A stretch of DNA of 64,000 nt from contig JBAZPO010000004.1 in the NCBI GenBank assembly GCA_041648175.1, positions 1 through 64,000 of the forward strand, given 5' to 3'. Each line of letters opens with the position of its first letter. The stretch's first letter is position 1. A model generated the notes under the pieces. That model saw only the letters and a list, made by a program, of their open reading frames with translations, did not search any database and was not told where the DNA came from. A program made the translations under genes and the position numbers. Origin of the DNA: Desulfobaccales bacterium. Lineage in GTDB: Bacteria; Desulfobacterota; Desulfobaccia; Desulfobaccales; 0-14-0-80-60-11. This document shows positions 26,398-34,039 of the stretch, piece by piece.

Positions 26398-26428
26398 AAA
26401 AAAGCCCGGAGCTCCCCGGGCTTTTTTG
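26398..26428 (+). terminator. Rho-independent terminator after the lipoprotein pair
   Basis: AAAAAAGCCCGG pairs with CCGGGCTTTTTT around a short loop (agctcc), about 20 bases after the stop codon. The U-tract makes this a textbook terminator; being symmetric, it may also serve the leftward L,D-transpeptidase gene poorly, as that gene ends at 26514. Confidence 0.9.
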
Positions 26429-26513
26429 GGGCTCGCCAGATGAGAAGCCGGTTATGTTCCTTCTGGGGAGTTCATTTCTGTTATTCAAGAATAAGGTAAC
26501 GCTAAGACATGGC

Positions 26514-26975
26514 TTAATCGCCTTCTCTCCCTCCGTGAATTACCACAACTGTTTTTCCCTGCTCCGCCCAGTCATACAGCCATTCAATGTATGGCTGTTC
26601 CACATGGATACAACCGTGAGTTGCTAACTCTTTCTTCAAGTCTGGGTCAGGCACTTCGCCTTCGTGGATGGCTCTTTTTCCTTTAAGATCGAAAAATATG
26701 GAGTAAGACATGGGTGTATCATAGGTGCGAGAATAATAATCTGCATCTTTTGCTCTTACAACATAAATTCCCGGCGGGGTTGGAGTTTCATCATCGCCGG
26801 TTATTATGGGAAATTCGCAAAGTTTTTCTCCGTGTTCATAGGCCGCCCCGACCTGCTGGATTTGGTCAATCCAAATCATTTTTTCATAGCGTTTGAATAT
26901 ATCGATGGCACTAGAAGGTAGAGCATAAATCTGAGTGAACAGCACAATGACAATGCAATAAATATATTTTCTCAT
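26514..26975 (-). CDS. L,D-transpeptidase (YkuD domain)
   Basis: 153 aa. An N-terminal signal peptide (residues 1-23, ending PSSA) exports it. The YkuD active site is THGCIHVEQP, with catalytic Cys122 and His120, and an upstream His104 in the AIHEGE block typical of the family. The region TPTPPGIYVV is the usual TP(x)G start of YkuD domains. Such enzymes cross-link peptidoglycan or attach lipoproteins to it, which is suggestive beside the convergent lipoprotein pair. The protein is minimal, without LysM or other binding domains. Confidence 0.85.
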   Translation of the reverse strand: MRKYIYCIVIVLFTQIYALPSSAIDIFKRYEKMIWIDQIQQVGAAYEHGEKLCEFPIITGDDETPTPPGIYVVRAKDADYYSRTYDTPMSYSIFFDLKGKRAIHEGEVPDPDLKKELATHGCIHVEQPYIEWLYDWAEQGKTVVVIHGGREGD

Positions 26976-27040
26976 TATCTTTACTGCCGCGCCTTTTTAA
27001 TTGGTTAAGATCATCAACTTATTGTCTGAACGCCCCTTTT

Positions 27041-27712
27041 CTAAAGTGGCCGGGTTACTGCCCGGCTGACGTTCTGCACGATGTCCAGATAGACTTCCGA
27101 GTAGTTCAAACGTCCCTGCCGGATGGCGTAGAAGGCGTTCAGCATGAGGGACGCCACCATGAGATTGGCAAAGAGCAGTTGCGGGGCGCCGGCCTCCATG
27201 AGTTCCTCACACGACATCGTCGCGGGACTCTGGTCTCCGGGGGTGGCGATCTCGGGATGATAGCGGATCAGCGATGGCGTGAGATCCTGGCCGTCTTGCC
27301 GGACAAAGATTTGGACGTTGCCGTCTTCGTAGTCGTTGCCCCCGGAAATGAGGGTGAGGTCACTCAAAGAGGAGGCATGACGGCTCACCAAGTTGCGGGA
27401 GGCGTGGTTGTCTACCATGAGGAAGACCACTTCGCCCTCACCGATCAAACGGCCCACGTTTGCCTCCGTGACATATTCCGACGCCGACCGGAAGGCCAGG
27501 GCTTCGTACTCCTGGGCCAATTCCAGTGACTTCACTTCGGCCTTGTTGCCCAGGCGGGAGAAGGCCTGGCGGGCGGCATTGCTACGTTCAAAGCGGTCGC
27601 CGTCAATGAGGGTGAGACGGGCCCGAGTTTCGGAAAACTGCAGATAGCGGCAGAGGAAGGGCAGGAGGGCGCAGCCAATCCCTCCGATGCCGATGGCCTT
27701 GATTTCCAACAT
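27041..27712 (-). CDS. ThiF/E1-like adenylyltransferase family protein
   Basis: 223 aa. The Rossmann loop GIGGIGCALLPFL (residues 8-20) and LIDGDRFERSNAARQ (residues 35-49, with the conserved Asp, Asn and Arg) are the nucleotide-binding hallmarks of ThiF/MoeB/E1 enzymes, followed by VVFLMVDNHASR. These enzymes adenylate the C-terminal glycine of ubiquitin-like proteins. The usual catalytic Cys region is not obvious; MSCEEL near residue 168 is the only candidate. No ubiquitin-like or thiamine/molybdopterin gene is adjacent. It resembles ThiF proteins of accessory gene modules more than housekeeping MoeB. Its start codon overlaps no other gene. Confidence 0.8.
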   Translation of the reverse strand: MLEIKAIGIGGIGCALLPFLCRYLQFSETRARLTLIDGDRFERSNAARQAFSRLGNKAEVKSLELAQEYEALAFRSASEYVTEANVGRLIGEGEVVFLMVDNHASRNLVSRHASSLSDLTLISGGNDYEDGNVQIFVRQDGQDLTPSLIRYHPEIATPGDQSPATMSCEELMEAGAPQLLFANLMVASLMLNAFYAIRQGRLNYSEVYLDIVQNVSRAVTRPL

Positions 27713-27811
27713 AGTGGCTCTCAGTCTTCAGCGGTTAGCGTTCAGGTATGTATAATTTTATATTAATGAATTTATTGTCATTATAATAGCAGTTACCCGC
27801 TTTTTGATTGA

Positions 27812-28413
27812 ACTCATTCCCAAGCTGAGCGTGGGAATGGGTTGAAAAGGGATCGAAGTCAAGAGATGGAATAAGGCGAAAGGCGGGATGCGCTGCGCTT
27901 TCCCGCCCTACGTTGCTACAGGTTACGGTCTTAATTCGCATTTTCACCGCCTTTTTTACCCTATTTTCGGACCTTTTTTAGACCTTTTTTCGTGTTTTTT
28001 CTCAGGGGCCGCACCGGATGGGCAGGGATGCGGCGCAACGCGCGTCGCATCCGCATCGGGTGCGCGTCGGAGAAAAGCGGATGGTTTACGGAGGGAACTC
28101 GTTGAATACCCGCAGGAAATCGGATGTGGCAGGGTTAGGATGCGGAACGGCGGCCTTAAAAGTTCCTTACCGGGATGGGCGATATTTTTTCGGAGATCGG
28201 GGTGAGTGCAGATGGAACCGCGTTTATCCATGAGTGGCGATATGAGGCGGGCACGGTTAACCGGACCCGCAAGAATCGGTCAGGATAGTAATAGTCCAGG
28301 GCAAGTTTAGCAATGGAGAGAGCAAGGGGCCAGCACAGACGAGACACATGACAGAGAAGAGTTAAAGCCGGGGAGATTAGACGTCGATGGCCAAATAAGG
28401 TGCAGATAAAATA
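27812..28413 (-). mobile_element. Inverted, internally deleted copy (copy D) of the repeated element
   Basis: Read on the minus strand this has the same order as 17820-18720: left end (28413 down to 28263), a start of the CxxC gene at 28231, then directly the last part of the gene (FNEFPP and stop at 28086), the A-rich ggtctaaaaaaggtcc tract (about 27960-28010), the gtagggcgggaaagcg palindrome (27880-27912) and a cattcccacgctcagcttgg hairpin (27812-27837). About 280 bases of the gene body are missing compared with copy C. Confidence 0.7.
28086..28231 (-). pseudogene. Deleted remnant of the CxxC/HTH gene
   Basis: Starts MDKRGSICTHPDL, matching the intact copy, but lacks the HTH and most of the helical tail. 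The last codons (TSDFLRVFNEFPP, stop) match the displaced ending SDLLRIFNELHP of copy C in another frame, so both a deletion and a frameshift are present. The first knuckle Cys is replaced by Gly. Confidence 0.6.
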
Positions 28414-28776
28414 ACCATTTAGAATACCTATTATTTTAATTCACGCGGCGTATATATAGCAGAAATCACCAATTCTAGATAAAGGCAGGATTGTCAACAT
28501 TTTGAGTTTAATGCGGCTGGTCGTAATGAGAATTTTGACTTACACGGTTTTAGAAATGAACCTCGTTAAACTATGATATGAAAGTGCGGTGGGTCATCGA
28601 ATACCGGATCAATCGCCTGCAGTTCCTCAATCTCCAGCGTGCTTGACAGCCCCACCTCTCTTGTGGCAAAATATTTATGGGAACCTATCTATGATCGATA
28701 TTTATAAATATCCTTACGAAAATATTTCTTAAATTATATGATCTGGCAGCGCATCTTCATACTTTAAGTAAACAAA
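28414..28776. other. AT-rich upstream region of the TIR/SLATT cluster
   Basis: About 360 bases with no convincing gene. The composition drops sharply to AT-rich, as in the following three genes. A TTGACA at about 28643 is followed 18 bases later by CAAAAT, a possible promoter; the leader to the first gene would be about 100 bases. Confidence 0.35.
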
Positions 28777-29586
28777 ATGCCTATCTTGACTCTGCTTTCT
28801 CAGGTAAAGTCAAAACCCAAACGGAGGATCTATCTCCTTTTCTTGCTTTATATCGTCTCTATTCCCATAGGCGCTATCTGGTTCACAGCTGCTGAATCTT
28901 CTTATTACATGGGTGGACCAACCTTTTTGGAGAGATTGGGAATGGCATTTTGGTTTGCTATCCAAACTGCGACTTTTAGTACCCTGGGTGATGTTGTCCC
29001 GCAGACTTTATTGGGTCGATTAAGCGCAATCTATCTAAAATATAACACCTTATTCTGCCTTGGAGGAATAATATATTATACTTTGCAAGCTTCTCTTCTG
29101 GAACGGTTGGATAAAATTACCGAGGCCAGGATCCGCCAGATCAGAGAAAAGCCGATTGACATCTTTCTTTGCCATCGCAAAACCGATAGCTCGGGCCACA
29201 CCGGAAGGATTTTTGATCGACTCTCTGCCTTTTTCGGTCCTGAACATGTCTTCATGAGCGTCAATATCCCTGGTAAGGGTGAGAAAATTGGTAATATCGA
29301 GGAAATAATCCCCAATTGTAATATCGTAATAGGGGTTATCGGTCGTAATTGGGCACCTTTCGAAGAAAATGGCGTGGTGCATCTAGAACTAAAGTATGCC
29401 ATCCAAAAAAATATTCCCATAATCCCAGTACTAATCAACGATGCGGAAATGCCCTCTGTCTCTGAAATTCCAGGCGATCTGGCCGGAATTCTGAGGATTC
29501 AGGCCCATGAATTGAGCGATGCCCGATGGAATACCGACGTTCAGAAACTGATAGATCTCATTGATACCATGCGTAAAAGATTTTAA
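28777..29586 (+). CDS. Two-helix ion-channel pore fused to a TIR domain (paralogue 1)
   Basis: 269 aa. Basic N-terminus, TM1 at about residues 18-38, a pore-loop-like segment AIQTATFSTLGDVVPQTLLGR (a degenerate form of the K+ channel TVGYGDxxPxTxxGR signature, here with TLGD at 69-72), and TM2 at about 84-106. A linker leads to a TIR domain (127-262): IDIFLCHRKTDSSGHTGRIFDRL, then NIVIGVIGRNW and VHLELKYAIQ, where Glu204 aligns with the TIR NADase glutamate. The usual FMDID stretch of bacterial TIR_2 domains is replaced by FMSVN, and the filter is degenerate, so it may be a modified partner of the next gene. It would sit in the inner membrane with TIR in the cytoplasm. 25 bases separate it from the next gene. 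Confidence 0.75.
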   Translation: MPILTLLSQVKSKPKRRIYLLFLLYIVSIPIGAIWFTAAESSYYMGGPTFLERLGMAFWFAIQTATFSTLGDVVPQTLLGRLSAIYLKYNTLFCLGGIIYYTLQASLLERLDKITEARIRQIREKPIDIFLCHRKTDSSGHTGRIFDRLSAFFGPEHVFMSVNIPGKGEKIGNIEEIIPNCNIVIGVIGRNWAPFEENGVVHLELKYAIQKNIPIIPVLINDAEMPSVSEIPGDLAGILRIQAHELSDARWNTDVQKLIDLIDTMRKRF

Positions 29587-29611
29587 ATCAATAAAATAAT
29601 AATGCCCTAAA

Positions 29612-30409
29612 ATGCTGAGACGCAGGATTTATCTTCTTTTAATTATTTTCCTTTGCATGATTCCGTTAGGGACTGTCGTATTCGTTTTATTTGAACCAGG
29701 CGAAGGACCAGCTTTAAGCAAGATAGGTCGTGGCCTCTGGTTGACAATTCAAGATACCATACCGTTTGGAACATATGGAGACATGGTTCCGGTTACCACA
29801 GCTGGACGCATAGTTGCTATTTGCATAAGGTTTCTTAGCCTAATTTTACTGGGAGTAGCAATTTATTCGGCGCTGCAAGCTTCGCTCTTTGAGCAAGTCG
29901 ATACCATTGCGCGGGAAAAATATTCCACAATTGATGAAAAACCACTTAACATCTTTATCAGCTATCGTAGGGCAGATAGTGCCGGACACAGTGGCAGGGT
30001 TTTTGACCGACTCTCTGCCCAGTTTGGTCATGAACATGTATTCATGGATATCGATACCATCGTGCCGGGGGAGGACTTTATACAGGTAATTGAAAAAACA
30101 ATCTCTTCCTGTGATCTCATTGTGGCCGTCATGGGGCCAGGATGGACCGGGATAGGCGTTCAAAAAAGCCGCATATTCCATGAAAATGATTTCGTGCGCC
30201 TTGAAATCAAACATGCGCTCCAACAGGGGATTCCCATCATTTCAGTCTTGATCAATGAGGCCCACCTGCCGGGCGCCATCGAACTCCCGGAGGATATTCA
30301 GGGAATCTTAAAGCAGCCGGCGCTTGAACTCAGGGATGCGAATTGGAACGGGGACTTCCAGAAATTCCTTGATATGATTGAATCCCAGAGGCGAAAACTG
30401 GATGCATAA
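29612..30409 (+). CDS. Two-helix ion-channel pore fused to a TIR domain (paralogue 2)
   Basis: 265 aa, same architecture as the preceding protein. TM1 about 5-27; pore loop IPFGTYGDMVPVTTAGR with an intact TYGD filter (54-57) and the following PxTxxGR, a good match to two-TM potassium channels; TM2 about 67-90. TIR domain from 111: LNIFISYRRADSAGHSGRVF, VFMDIDTIVPGEDF, DLIVAVMGPGW, and VRLEIKHAL with Glu198 at the predicted NADase position. All TIR_2 blocks are conserved, so this copy is more likely catalytic. TIR domains cleave NAD or make cyclic ADP-ribose signals in Thoeris and related systems. Coupling a TIR to a channel in one chain suggests ion flux controlled by, or controlling, nucleotide signalling (inference). 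Confidence 0.8.
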   Translation: MLRRRIYLLLIIFLCMIPLGTVVFVLFEPGEGPALSKIGRGLWLTIQDTIPFGTYGDMVPVTTAGRIVAICIRFLSLILLGVAIYSALQASLFEQVDTIAREKYSTIDEKPLNIFISYRRADSAGHSGRVFDRLSAQFGHEHVFMDIDTIVPGEDFIQVIEKTISSCDLIVAVMGPGWTGIGVQKSRIFHENDFVRLEIKHALQQGIPIISVLINEAHLPGAIELPEDIQGILKQPALELRDANWNGDFQKFLDMIESQRRKLDA

Positions 30410-30471
30410 TAGCTGATTAAAACCCTATGGAGTAAAGGCTGGAATAGCCAGGACCTTAGAAGGAGCATCCG

Positions 30472-30930
30472 ATGAATTTTTTGGCACCAGAGGATTTTCA
30501 GAATCACCCTGCCTGGCAACGGCTGGAGGACCAATTACAATGGTATGACCGGAAAAGTATAAGAAATAAGAGATGGTATAAAATCTTAAGGGTAACCCAA
30601 CTATGCCTCGCTGCTTCAATTCCGATTATTGCCTTAGCGGGGGCCGCATGGAGCAAATGGGTGACGGCCGCCTTTGGTGGCCTGATTGCCGTGTTTGAAG
30701 GGGTACAGCAACTAAATCAATTCGGACCCCAATGGATTGCCTACCGATCCACAGCAGAACAGCTCAGACACGAAAAATTTCTTTTCCTGTCCCAAAGCGG
30801 ACAATATAGAAACATCGAGGGAGGTGAGGCTCTGCGGCTTTTGGCCGAACGGGTGGAGGAGAACGTCTCACAAGAACATGCTCGATGGACTAATAAATCA
30901 AAGCAGACGCTGGAAGAGAAGCATACTTGA
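30472..30930 (+). CDS. SLATT/DUF4231-type two-helix membrane protein
   Basis: 152 aa, ribosome site AGAAGGAGCATCCG. A helical start (PAWQRLEDQLQWYDRKSIRNK) is followed by TM1 (about 40-59) and TM2 (about 64-80), then GVQQLNQFGPQWIAYRSTAE and a Glu-rich helical tail. Spacing and motifs match the DUF4231 branch of the SLATT superfamily (SMODS- and SLOG-associating two-TM effectors), predicted to open membrane pores in nucleotide-activated bacterial immunity. It is the third gene of the cluster, 62 bases behind the second TIR gene. No cyclic-nucleotide synthase (SMODS) or SLOG gene is present, so the TIR proteins are the only possible signal source nearby. Confidence 0.8.
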   Translation: MNFLAPEDFQNHPAWQRLEDQLQWYDRKSIRNKRWYKILRVTQLCLAASIPIIALAGAAWSKWVTAAFGGLIAVFEGVQQLNQFGPQWIAYRSTAEQLRHEKFLFLSQSGQYRNIEGGEALRLLAERVEENVSQEHARWTNKSKQTLEEKHT

Positions 30931-31379
30931 TATCTTGCCGCCCGAGAGACTTATCGGTTGAGGGGAGAAAATTGAAGGTATTTTCTGGATATGGAAGGTT
31001 TTTGGCTCTGTGATAACTGCCGGATCATAGTTATCTTTATTTCCAATAGCATTCCAGAATTGTTCCAGGCCCAAAAAAACAGGCAGGGCCATCTCTGGCC
31101 CTGCTTGGATATGTCTGGCCTCTAACCATCCTTAGCCGCGGCTTAAGCAGTCCGAGCAAAACTCGGTTTACCTCTTGAGCAAGTTGGTCAACAGAGCGAT
31201 TCCCGGCCTCTTGTAGCACCCCGTCGATGATAGTTTGCTTGAGTTCATCGGTGAGTTCGGGCCGAGCGTCATGCCAGCCATCGGGGCTATGAGGTATGCT
31301 TGCCTTACTGTATCACGCGGTGGCTCTGGTCGGTTCACTGATCAGAATTTCAGAAATTCCCGGTCAATTCCGGTCATGG
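30931..31379. other. Intergenic region with a possible degraded reading frame
   Basis: No intact gene. On the minus strand a frame without start runs from about 31305 to 31037 and reads ELTDELKQTIIDGVLQEAG, then RSVDQLAQEVNRVLLGLLKP, which looks protein-like (amphipathic helices) and may be a remnant of a small helical protein. It is too degraded to name. Confidence 0.3.
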
Positions 31380-31847
31380 TTATGAGAACCTGATCTGCAG
31401 AGGTGTCGGATTGTTGATGGTATCACAGAGCGGACACCTTCCCAGGAGTTCCTGATAAAATTCCCCCTTTTCATTTTCCGAAAGCTCCGAGGAAAACTCC
31501 ACCTGCACCGACAGTTGTGAAAAACCCGCCCTGGTGGACGTATTCAGGCCAAAGGCGCGGGAAGGGTCGACATCTCCGACAATTGATAAACGGAGATCCT
31601 TCAACTCAATCTGCTTCTCCATTGCCATGATGCGGCAGATATTAATGATGCATCCTCCCAGAGCTATGGCCAGGCATTCCGGCGGATTCGGGCCGGCATC
31701 GTCACCTCCCCGTTCTTTGCGCATATCCATAAGGATTTCATGACCGCGTGTCGTGGCAATTATCTGGCGATTGGCCCCTGCAGCCACTGTTGTAGAAAAG
31801 TGCATGAGTTCCATTTTGCCCTCTGACCCGTTTTCATCTGCCTTCAT
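31380..31847 (-). CDS. OsmC/Ohr family protein
   Basis: 155 aa, ribosome site AAGGAGACAGCT. The family's two redox cysteines are visible: ALGGCIINICRIMA (first, near residue 66) and GRCPLCDTINNPTPL (second, near 138). GPNPPECLAIALGGC is the usual start of the central helix. OsmC/Ohr proteins reduce organic hydroperoxides with thiols; the YhfA-like branch has unknown substrates. It is transcribed divergently from a LysR regulator, with two ATC-N9-GAT boxes in the gap, so it is very probably a direct target of that regulator. Confidence 0.85.
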   Translation of the reverse strand: MKADENGSEGKMELMHFSTTVAAGANRQIIATTRGHEILMDMRKERGGDDAGPNPPECLAIALGGCIINICRIMAMEKQIELKDLRLSIVGDVDPSRAFGLNTSTRAGFSQLSVQVEFSSELSENEKGEFYQELLGRCPLCDTINNPTPLQIRFS

Positions 31848-31869
31848 AGCTGTCTCCTTGGACTGTAGG

Positions 31870-31890
31870 TTAATCTTGCATTTCGATTAA
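31870..31890. promoter_or_regulatory. LysR-type operator box 1
   Basis: TTAATC-N9-GATTAA, a perfect 6-base dyad that includes the classic LysR box ATC-N9-GAT (T-N11-A). It lies 23 bases upstream of the osmC-like start codon. Confidence 0.6.
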
Positions 31891-31971
31891 AATCTGCTGT
31901 CTGATAAATTCTGATATATATGATGTACAGAACGATTCAGAGCTCGTCCAACGAATTATTTTCATATGCTT

Positions 31972-31986
31972 ATCGTGAAATTCGAT
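31972..31986. promoter_or_regulatory. LysR-type operator box 2
   Basis: ATC-N9-GAT (atcgtgaaattcgat), 20 bases upstream of the lysR start codon. It shares the attcgattaaa core with box 1, so both probably bind the same regulator and this copy would give autoregulation. Confidence 0.55.
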
Positions 31987-32005
31987 TAAATAAGGAGCAA
32001 ACACC

Positions 32006-32911
32006 ATGGACCTGCAGCGCCTGCAGACCTTCCGGACGGTGGCTACACTGATGAACTTCAATCAGGCGGCCGAAGTTCTGCACTATTCGCAATCCACCGT
32101 TTCAGCCCAGATCAAAACCCTGGAAAATGAAATTGGGATACTGTTGTTCAAAAGAATTGGAAAATCCATCCGGTTGACAGAGGCCGGGGCGAAGATGCTC
32201 GTCTATGCCGATAAGCTTCTCGCCATCAAGGAGGAGGCTGTGGCCGAGGTAACCGGCAGAAATATGGTCTCCGGTCTCTTGACACTCCGGATGCCCCAGA
32301 CCGTGGCTACGCATTATCTGCCGCGTATCCTCTATGATTATCAACCGCGCTTTCCGGGGATGCGGTTGGATATCACCAATTGCGCCCTGCACTCCCTGGA
32401 GCATGAACTGCGGATCGGCACGGTCGATCTCGCGTTTTTGTTTGCGGATGTCATCGGTGCGAAAAACCTTGAATGCGAGTTATTGCGCATCGAGCCCCTC
32501 GCCATTGTCACGCACCCGAGTCATCCGTTAGCCGCTCGGAAATCGGTTGATTTTAAGGACCTCGAAGGGCAGGTCCTGCTTTTTCCTAAAAGTGATTGCG
32601 GATATCGGATGGTCTTTGAGCAGGCATTGGCGACGGAACGGGTGACCCCGGCTACCATAATTGAAATGAACAGCATTGAGGCAATAAAACAGACGATAAG
32701 AGCTGGAATCGGGGTAACCATTATCCCGGAGATTGCGATACGGATCAATGTGAAAAAAGGGGAAATGGCCAGAGTGTGCTGGGCGGATGATCTGGAAACC
32801 GGAGTCCTGATGATCTACTACAAGGATAAATGGCGCTCCCCGGCCGTCGAAGCCTTTATGGAGACAATGAGGCGTTTTGTCTCGACGCAGCAAGGATATC
32901 TGGAGCAATAA
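32006..32911 (+). CDS. LysR family transcriptional regulator
   Basis: 301 aa, the normal family length. The N-terminal winged HTH is clear: LQTFRTVATLMNFNQAAEVL, SQSTVSAQIKTLENEIG, LLFKR and RLTEAG. The C-terminal periplasmic-binding-protein-like effector domain starts at about residue 90 (LLTLRMPQTVATHYLP) and includes HPLAARKSVDFKDLEGQ and GVTIIPEIAI. AAGGAGCAAACACC precedes ATG. Its inducer is unknown. It faces the osmC-like gene, which suggests a thiol- or peroxide-related signal, though a Cys switch as in OxyR is not evident. Confidence 0.92.
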   Translation: MDLQRLQTFRTVATLMNFNQAAEVLHYSQSTVSAQIKTLENEIGILLFKRIGKSIRLTEAGAKMLVYADKLLAIKEEAVAEVTGRNMVSGLLTLRMPQTVATHYLPRILYDYQPRFPGMRLDITNCALHSLEHELRIGTVDLAFLFADVIGAKNLECELLRIEPLAIVTHPSHPLAARKSVDFKDLEGQVLLFPKSDCGYRMVFEQALATERVTPATIIEMNSIEAIKQTIRAGIGVTIIPEIAIRINVKKGEMARVCWADDLETGVLMIYYKDKWRSPAVEAFMETMRRFVSTQQGYLEQ

Positions 32912-33088
32912 ATCGAGGCCGCAAATCCCATTTCAGACCGGCAAAGAGAGTTGAGCGGCTTTCAGAAGTTTCTCCAACCGTTTCATGGAGAATCAACCCG
33001 AAAGAATCTCCTTAAAATCCGAAAATATGGATTGGATAATTGGATCATGCACCGGGAAAAATGTTATCCTTGGCTGTGAAATAAGAGA

Positions 33089-33138
33089 GGATACCTGAAG
33101 GCCATGCGGCCTTCAGCCGCCAATACAGGTAACCATCC
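33089..33138 (+). ncRNA. Possible structured leader RNA upstream of the FeS-LuxR gene
   Basis: A perfect 9-base hairpin, CTGAAGGCC/GGCCTTCAG with loop ATGC (33095-33116), is nested in an outer pairing GGAT (33089-33092) with ATCC (33135-33138) and ACC with GGT (33128-33130). The structure sits 35 bases before the start codon of a regulator gene. It could be a riboswitch-like leader or merely an attenuating hairpin; no known class could be assigned with confidence. Confidence 0.3.
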
Positions 33139-33172
33139 TGGGTGAAATTTTGCCAGGTAGCATCTGCTGTCG

Positions 33173-34039
33173 GTGAAACCGATGTTGGTCAAGGGATATT
33201 ATGATTTTTCTTTAAGGAAGGGCGGCGCGCCCCTTAGAACCGGTTCCGAGTTCGACACCCAGATGTTTGCCTATTTCCGGCTGGACGGCGATATCCCCCC
33301 ACTTTTTCCCTACATCAACGCTGTGGCCGAATCGGCCAGTCTTCTGGAAAACCCCCCGTTTATCCGGTTTGTGCTGGACCGGTTCTCCTGCGGCCTCTAT
33401 CCCGATCATGGTGTTGCGGCATCTTTTACCAACAGTCAGGAGGCTCTGGGGTTCTTAGACCGGCTAATGGACTTCCTCAATGATATTTGTCAACGCCGGG
33501 ACGAGCTTAAGCCAAATTATAAAAGGTGGAACCCCGTCCCCGTGCTCGATATCTTCCGGCTGCTCCCTCAAACCAACTGCAGGGCCTGCGGCTATCCTTC
33601 CTGCCTGGCTTTTGCCGCAGCTTTAAGCTCCCAGAAAACCAGCCCGGAGCGCTGCCCCGGATTTACCAGCCCCATATCGACCCAGGTGGTCTACCCGGTG
33701 CATGATAAACAAGGCAATCTGGTGTCCACGGTTACCATCGACATCGACCCCAGCCGGTTCAACTGCGCCCTTGCATTGCATGAAAAGGATGCTGCGCTGC
33801 CCGCCAGCAGCAGGACTGCGCCGGGGGAAAAAAATAATTCCCTGCCGGCAATTCTGACCAAGCGGGAACTGGAGGTTCTGCGCCTGGTAGCCCAAGGGGC
33901 CACTAATGTGGAGATCTCCAGATCTTTGAAGATCAGTCCGCATACCGTCAAAAGCCATATAATCAATATCTTCAATAAATTGGGAGTTAATGACCGCACC
34001 CAAGCCGCGGTCTGGGCCCTGCGGCACCAGTTGGTCTAA
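33173..34039 (+). CDS. Regulator with 4-Cys iron-sulfur domain and LuxR-type HTH
   Basis: 288 aa from a GTG (ATG at 33182 is an alternative); no strong ribosome site. Residues 120-165 contain VLDIFRLLPQTNCRACGYP, then SCLAFAAAL and ERCPGF: the C-x2-C-x4-C-xn-C pattern of the FeS domain (PF04060) that binds a [4Fe-4S] cluster in corrinoid/acetyl-CoA pathway proteins. Residues 225-285 are a LuxR/FixJ HTH (LTKRELEVLRLVAQGATNVE, SPHTVKSHIINIFNKLGV). The N-terminal 115 residues are unassigned. The combination suggests a redox- or metal-sensing transcription factor. A second FeS-domain protein is encoded 1.5 kb downstream. Confidence 0.75.
   Translation: MKPMLVKGYYDFSLRKGGAPLRTGSEFDTQMFAYFRLDGDIPPLFPYINAVAESASLLENPPFIRFVLDRFSCGLYPDHGVAASFTNSQEALGFLDRLMDFLNDICQRRDELKPNYKRWNPVPVLDIFRLLPQTNCRACGYPSCLAFAAALSSQKTSPERCPGFTSPISTQVVYPVHDKQGNLVSTVTIDIDPSRFNCALALHEKDAALPASSRTAPGEKNNSLPAILTKRELEVLRLVAQGATNVEISRSLKISPHTVKSHIINIFNKLGVNDRTQAAVWALRHQLV

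Noticed and set aside
28777..30930. Assignment of the TIR/SLATT cluster to Thoeris or CBASS
   Set aside because: No ThsA-like SLOG/SIR2 effector and no nucleotidyltransferase is present; only the TIR part is shared with Thoeris.
33089..33138. Naming the leader hairpin a molybdenum-cofactor riboswitch
   Set aside because: The hairpin recalls such elements, but I could not match the full consensus by eye, so only a structured leader is claimed.
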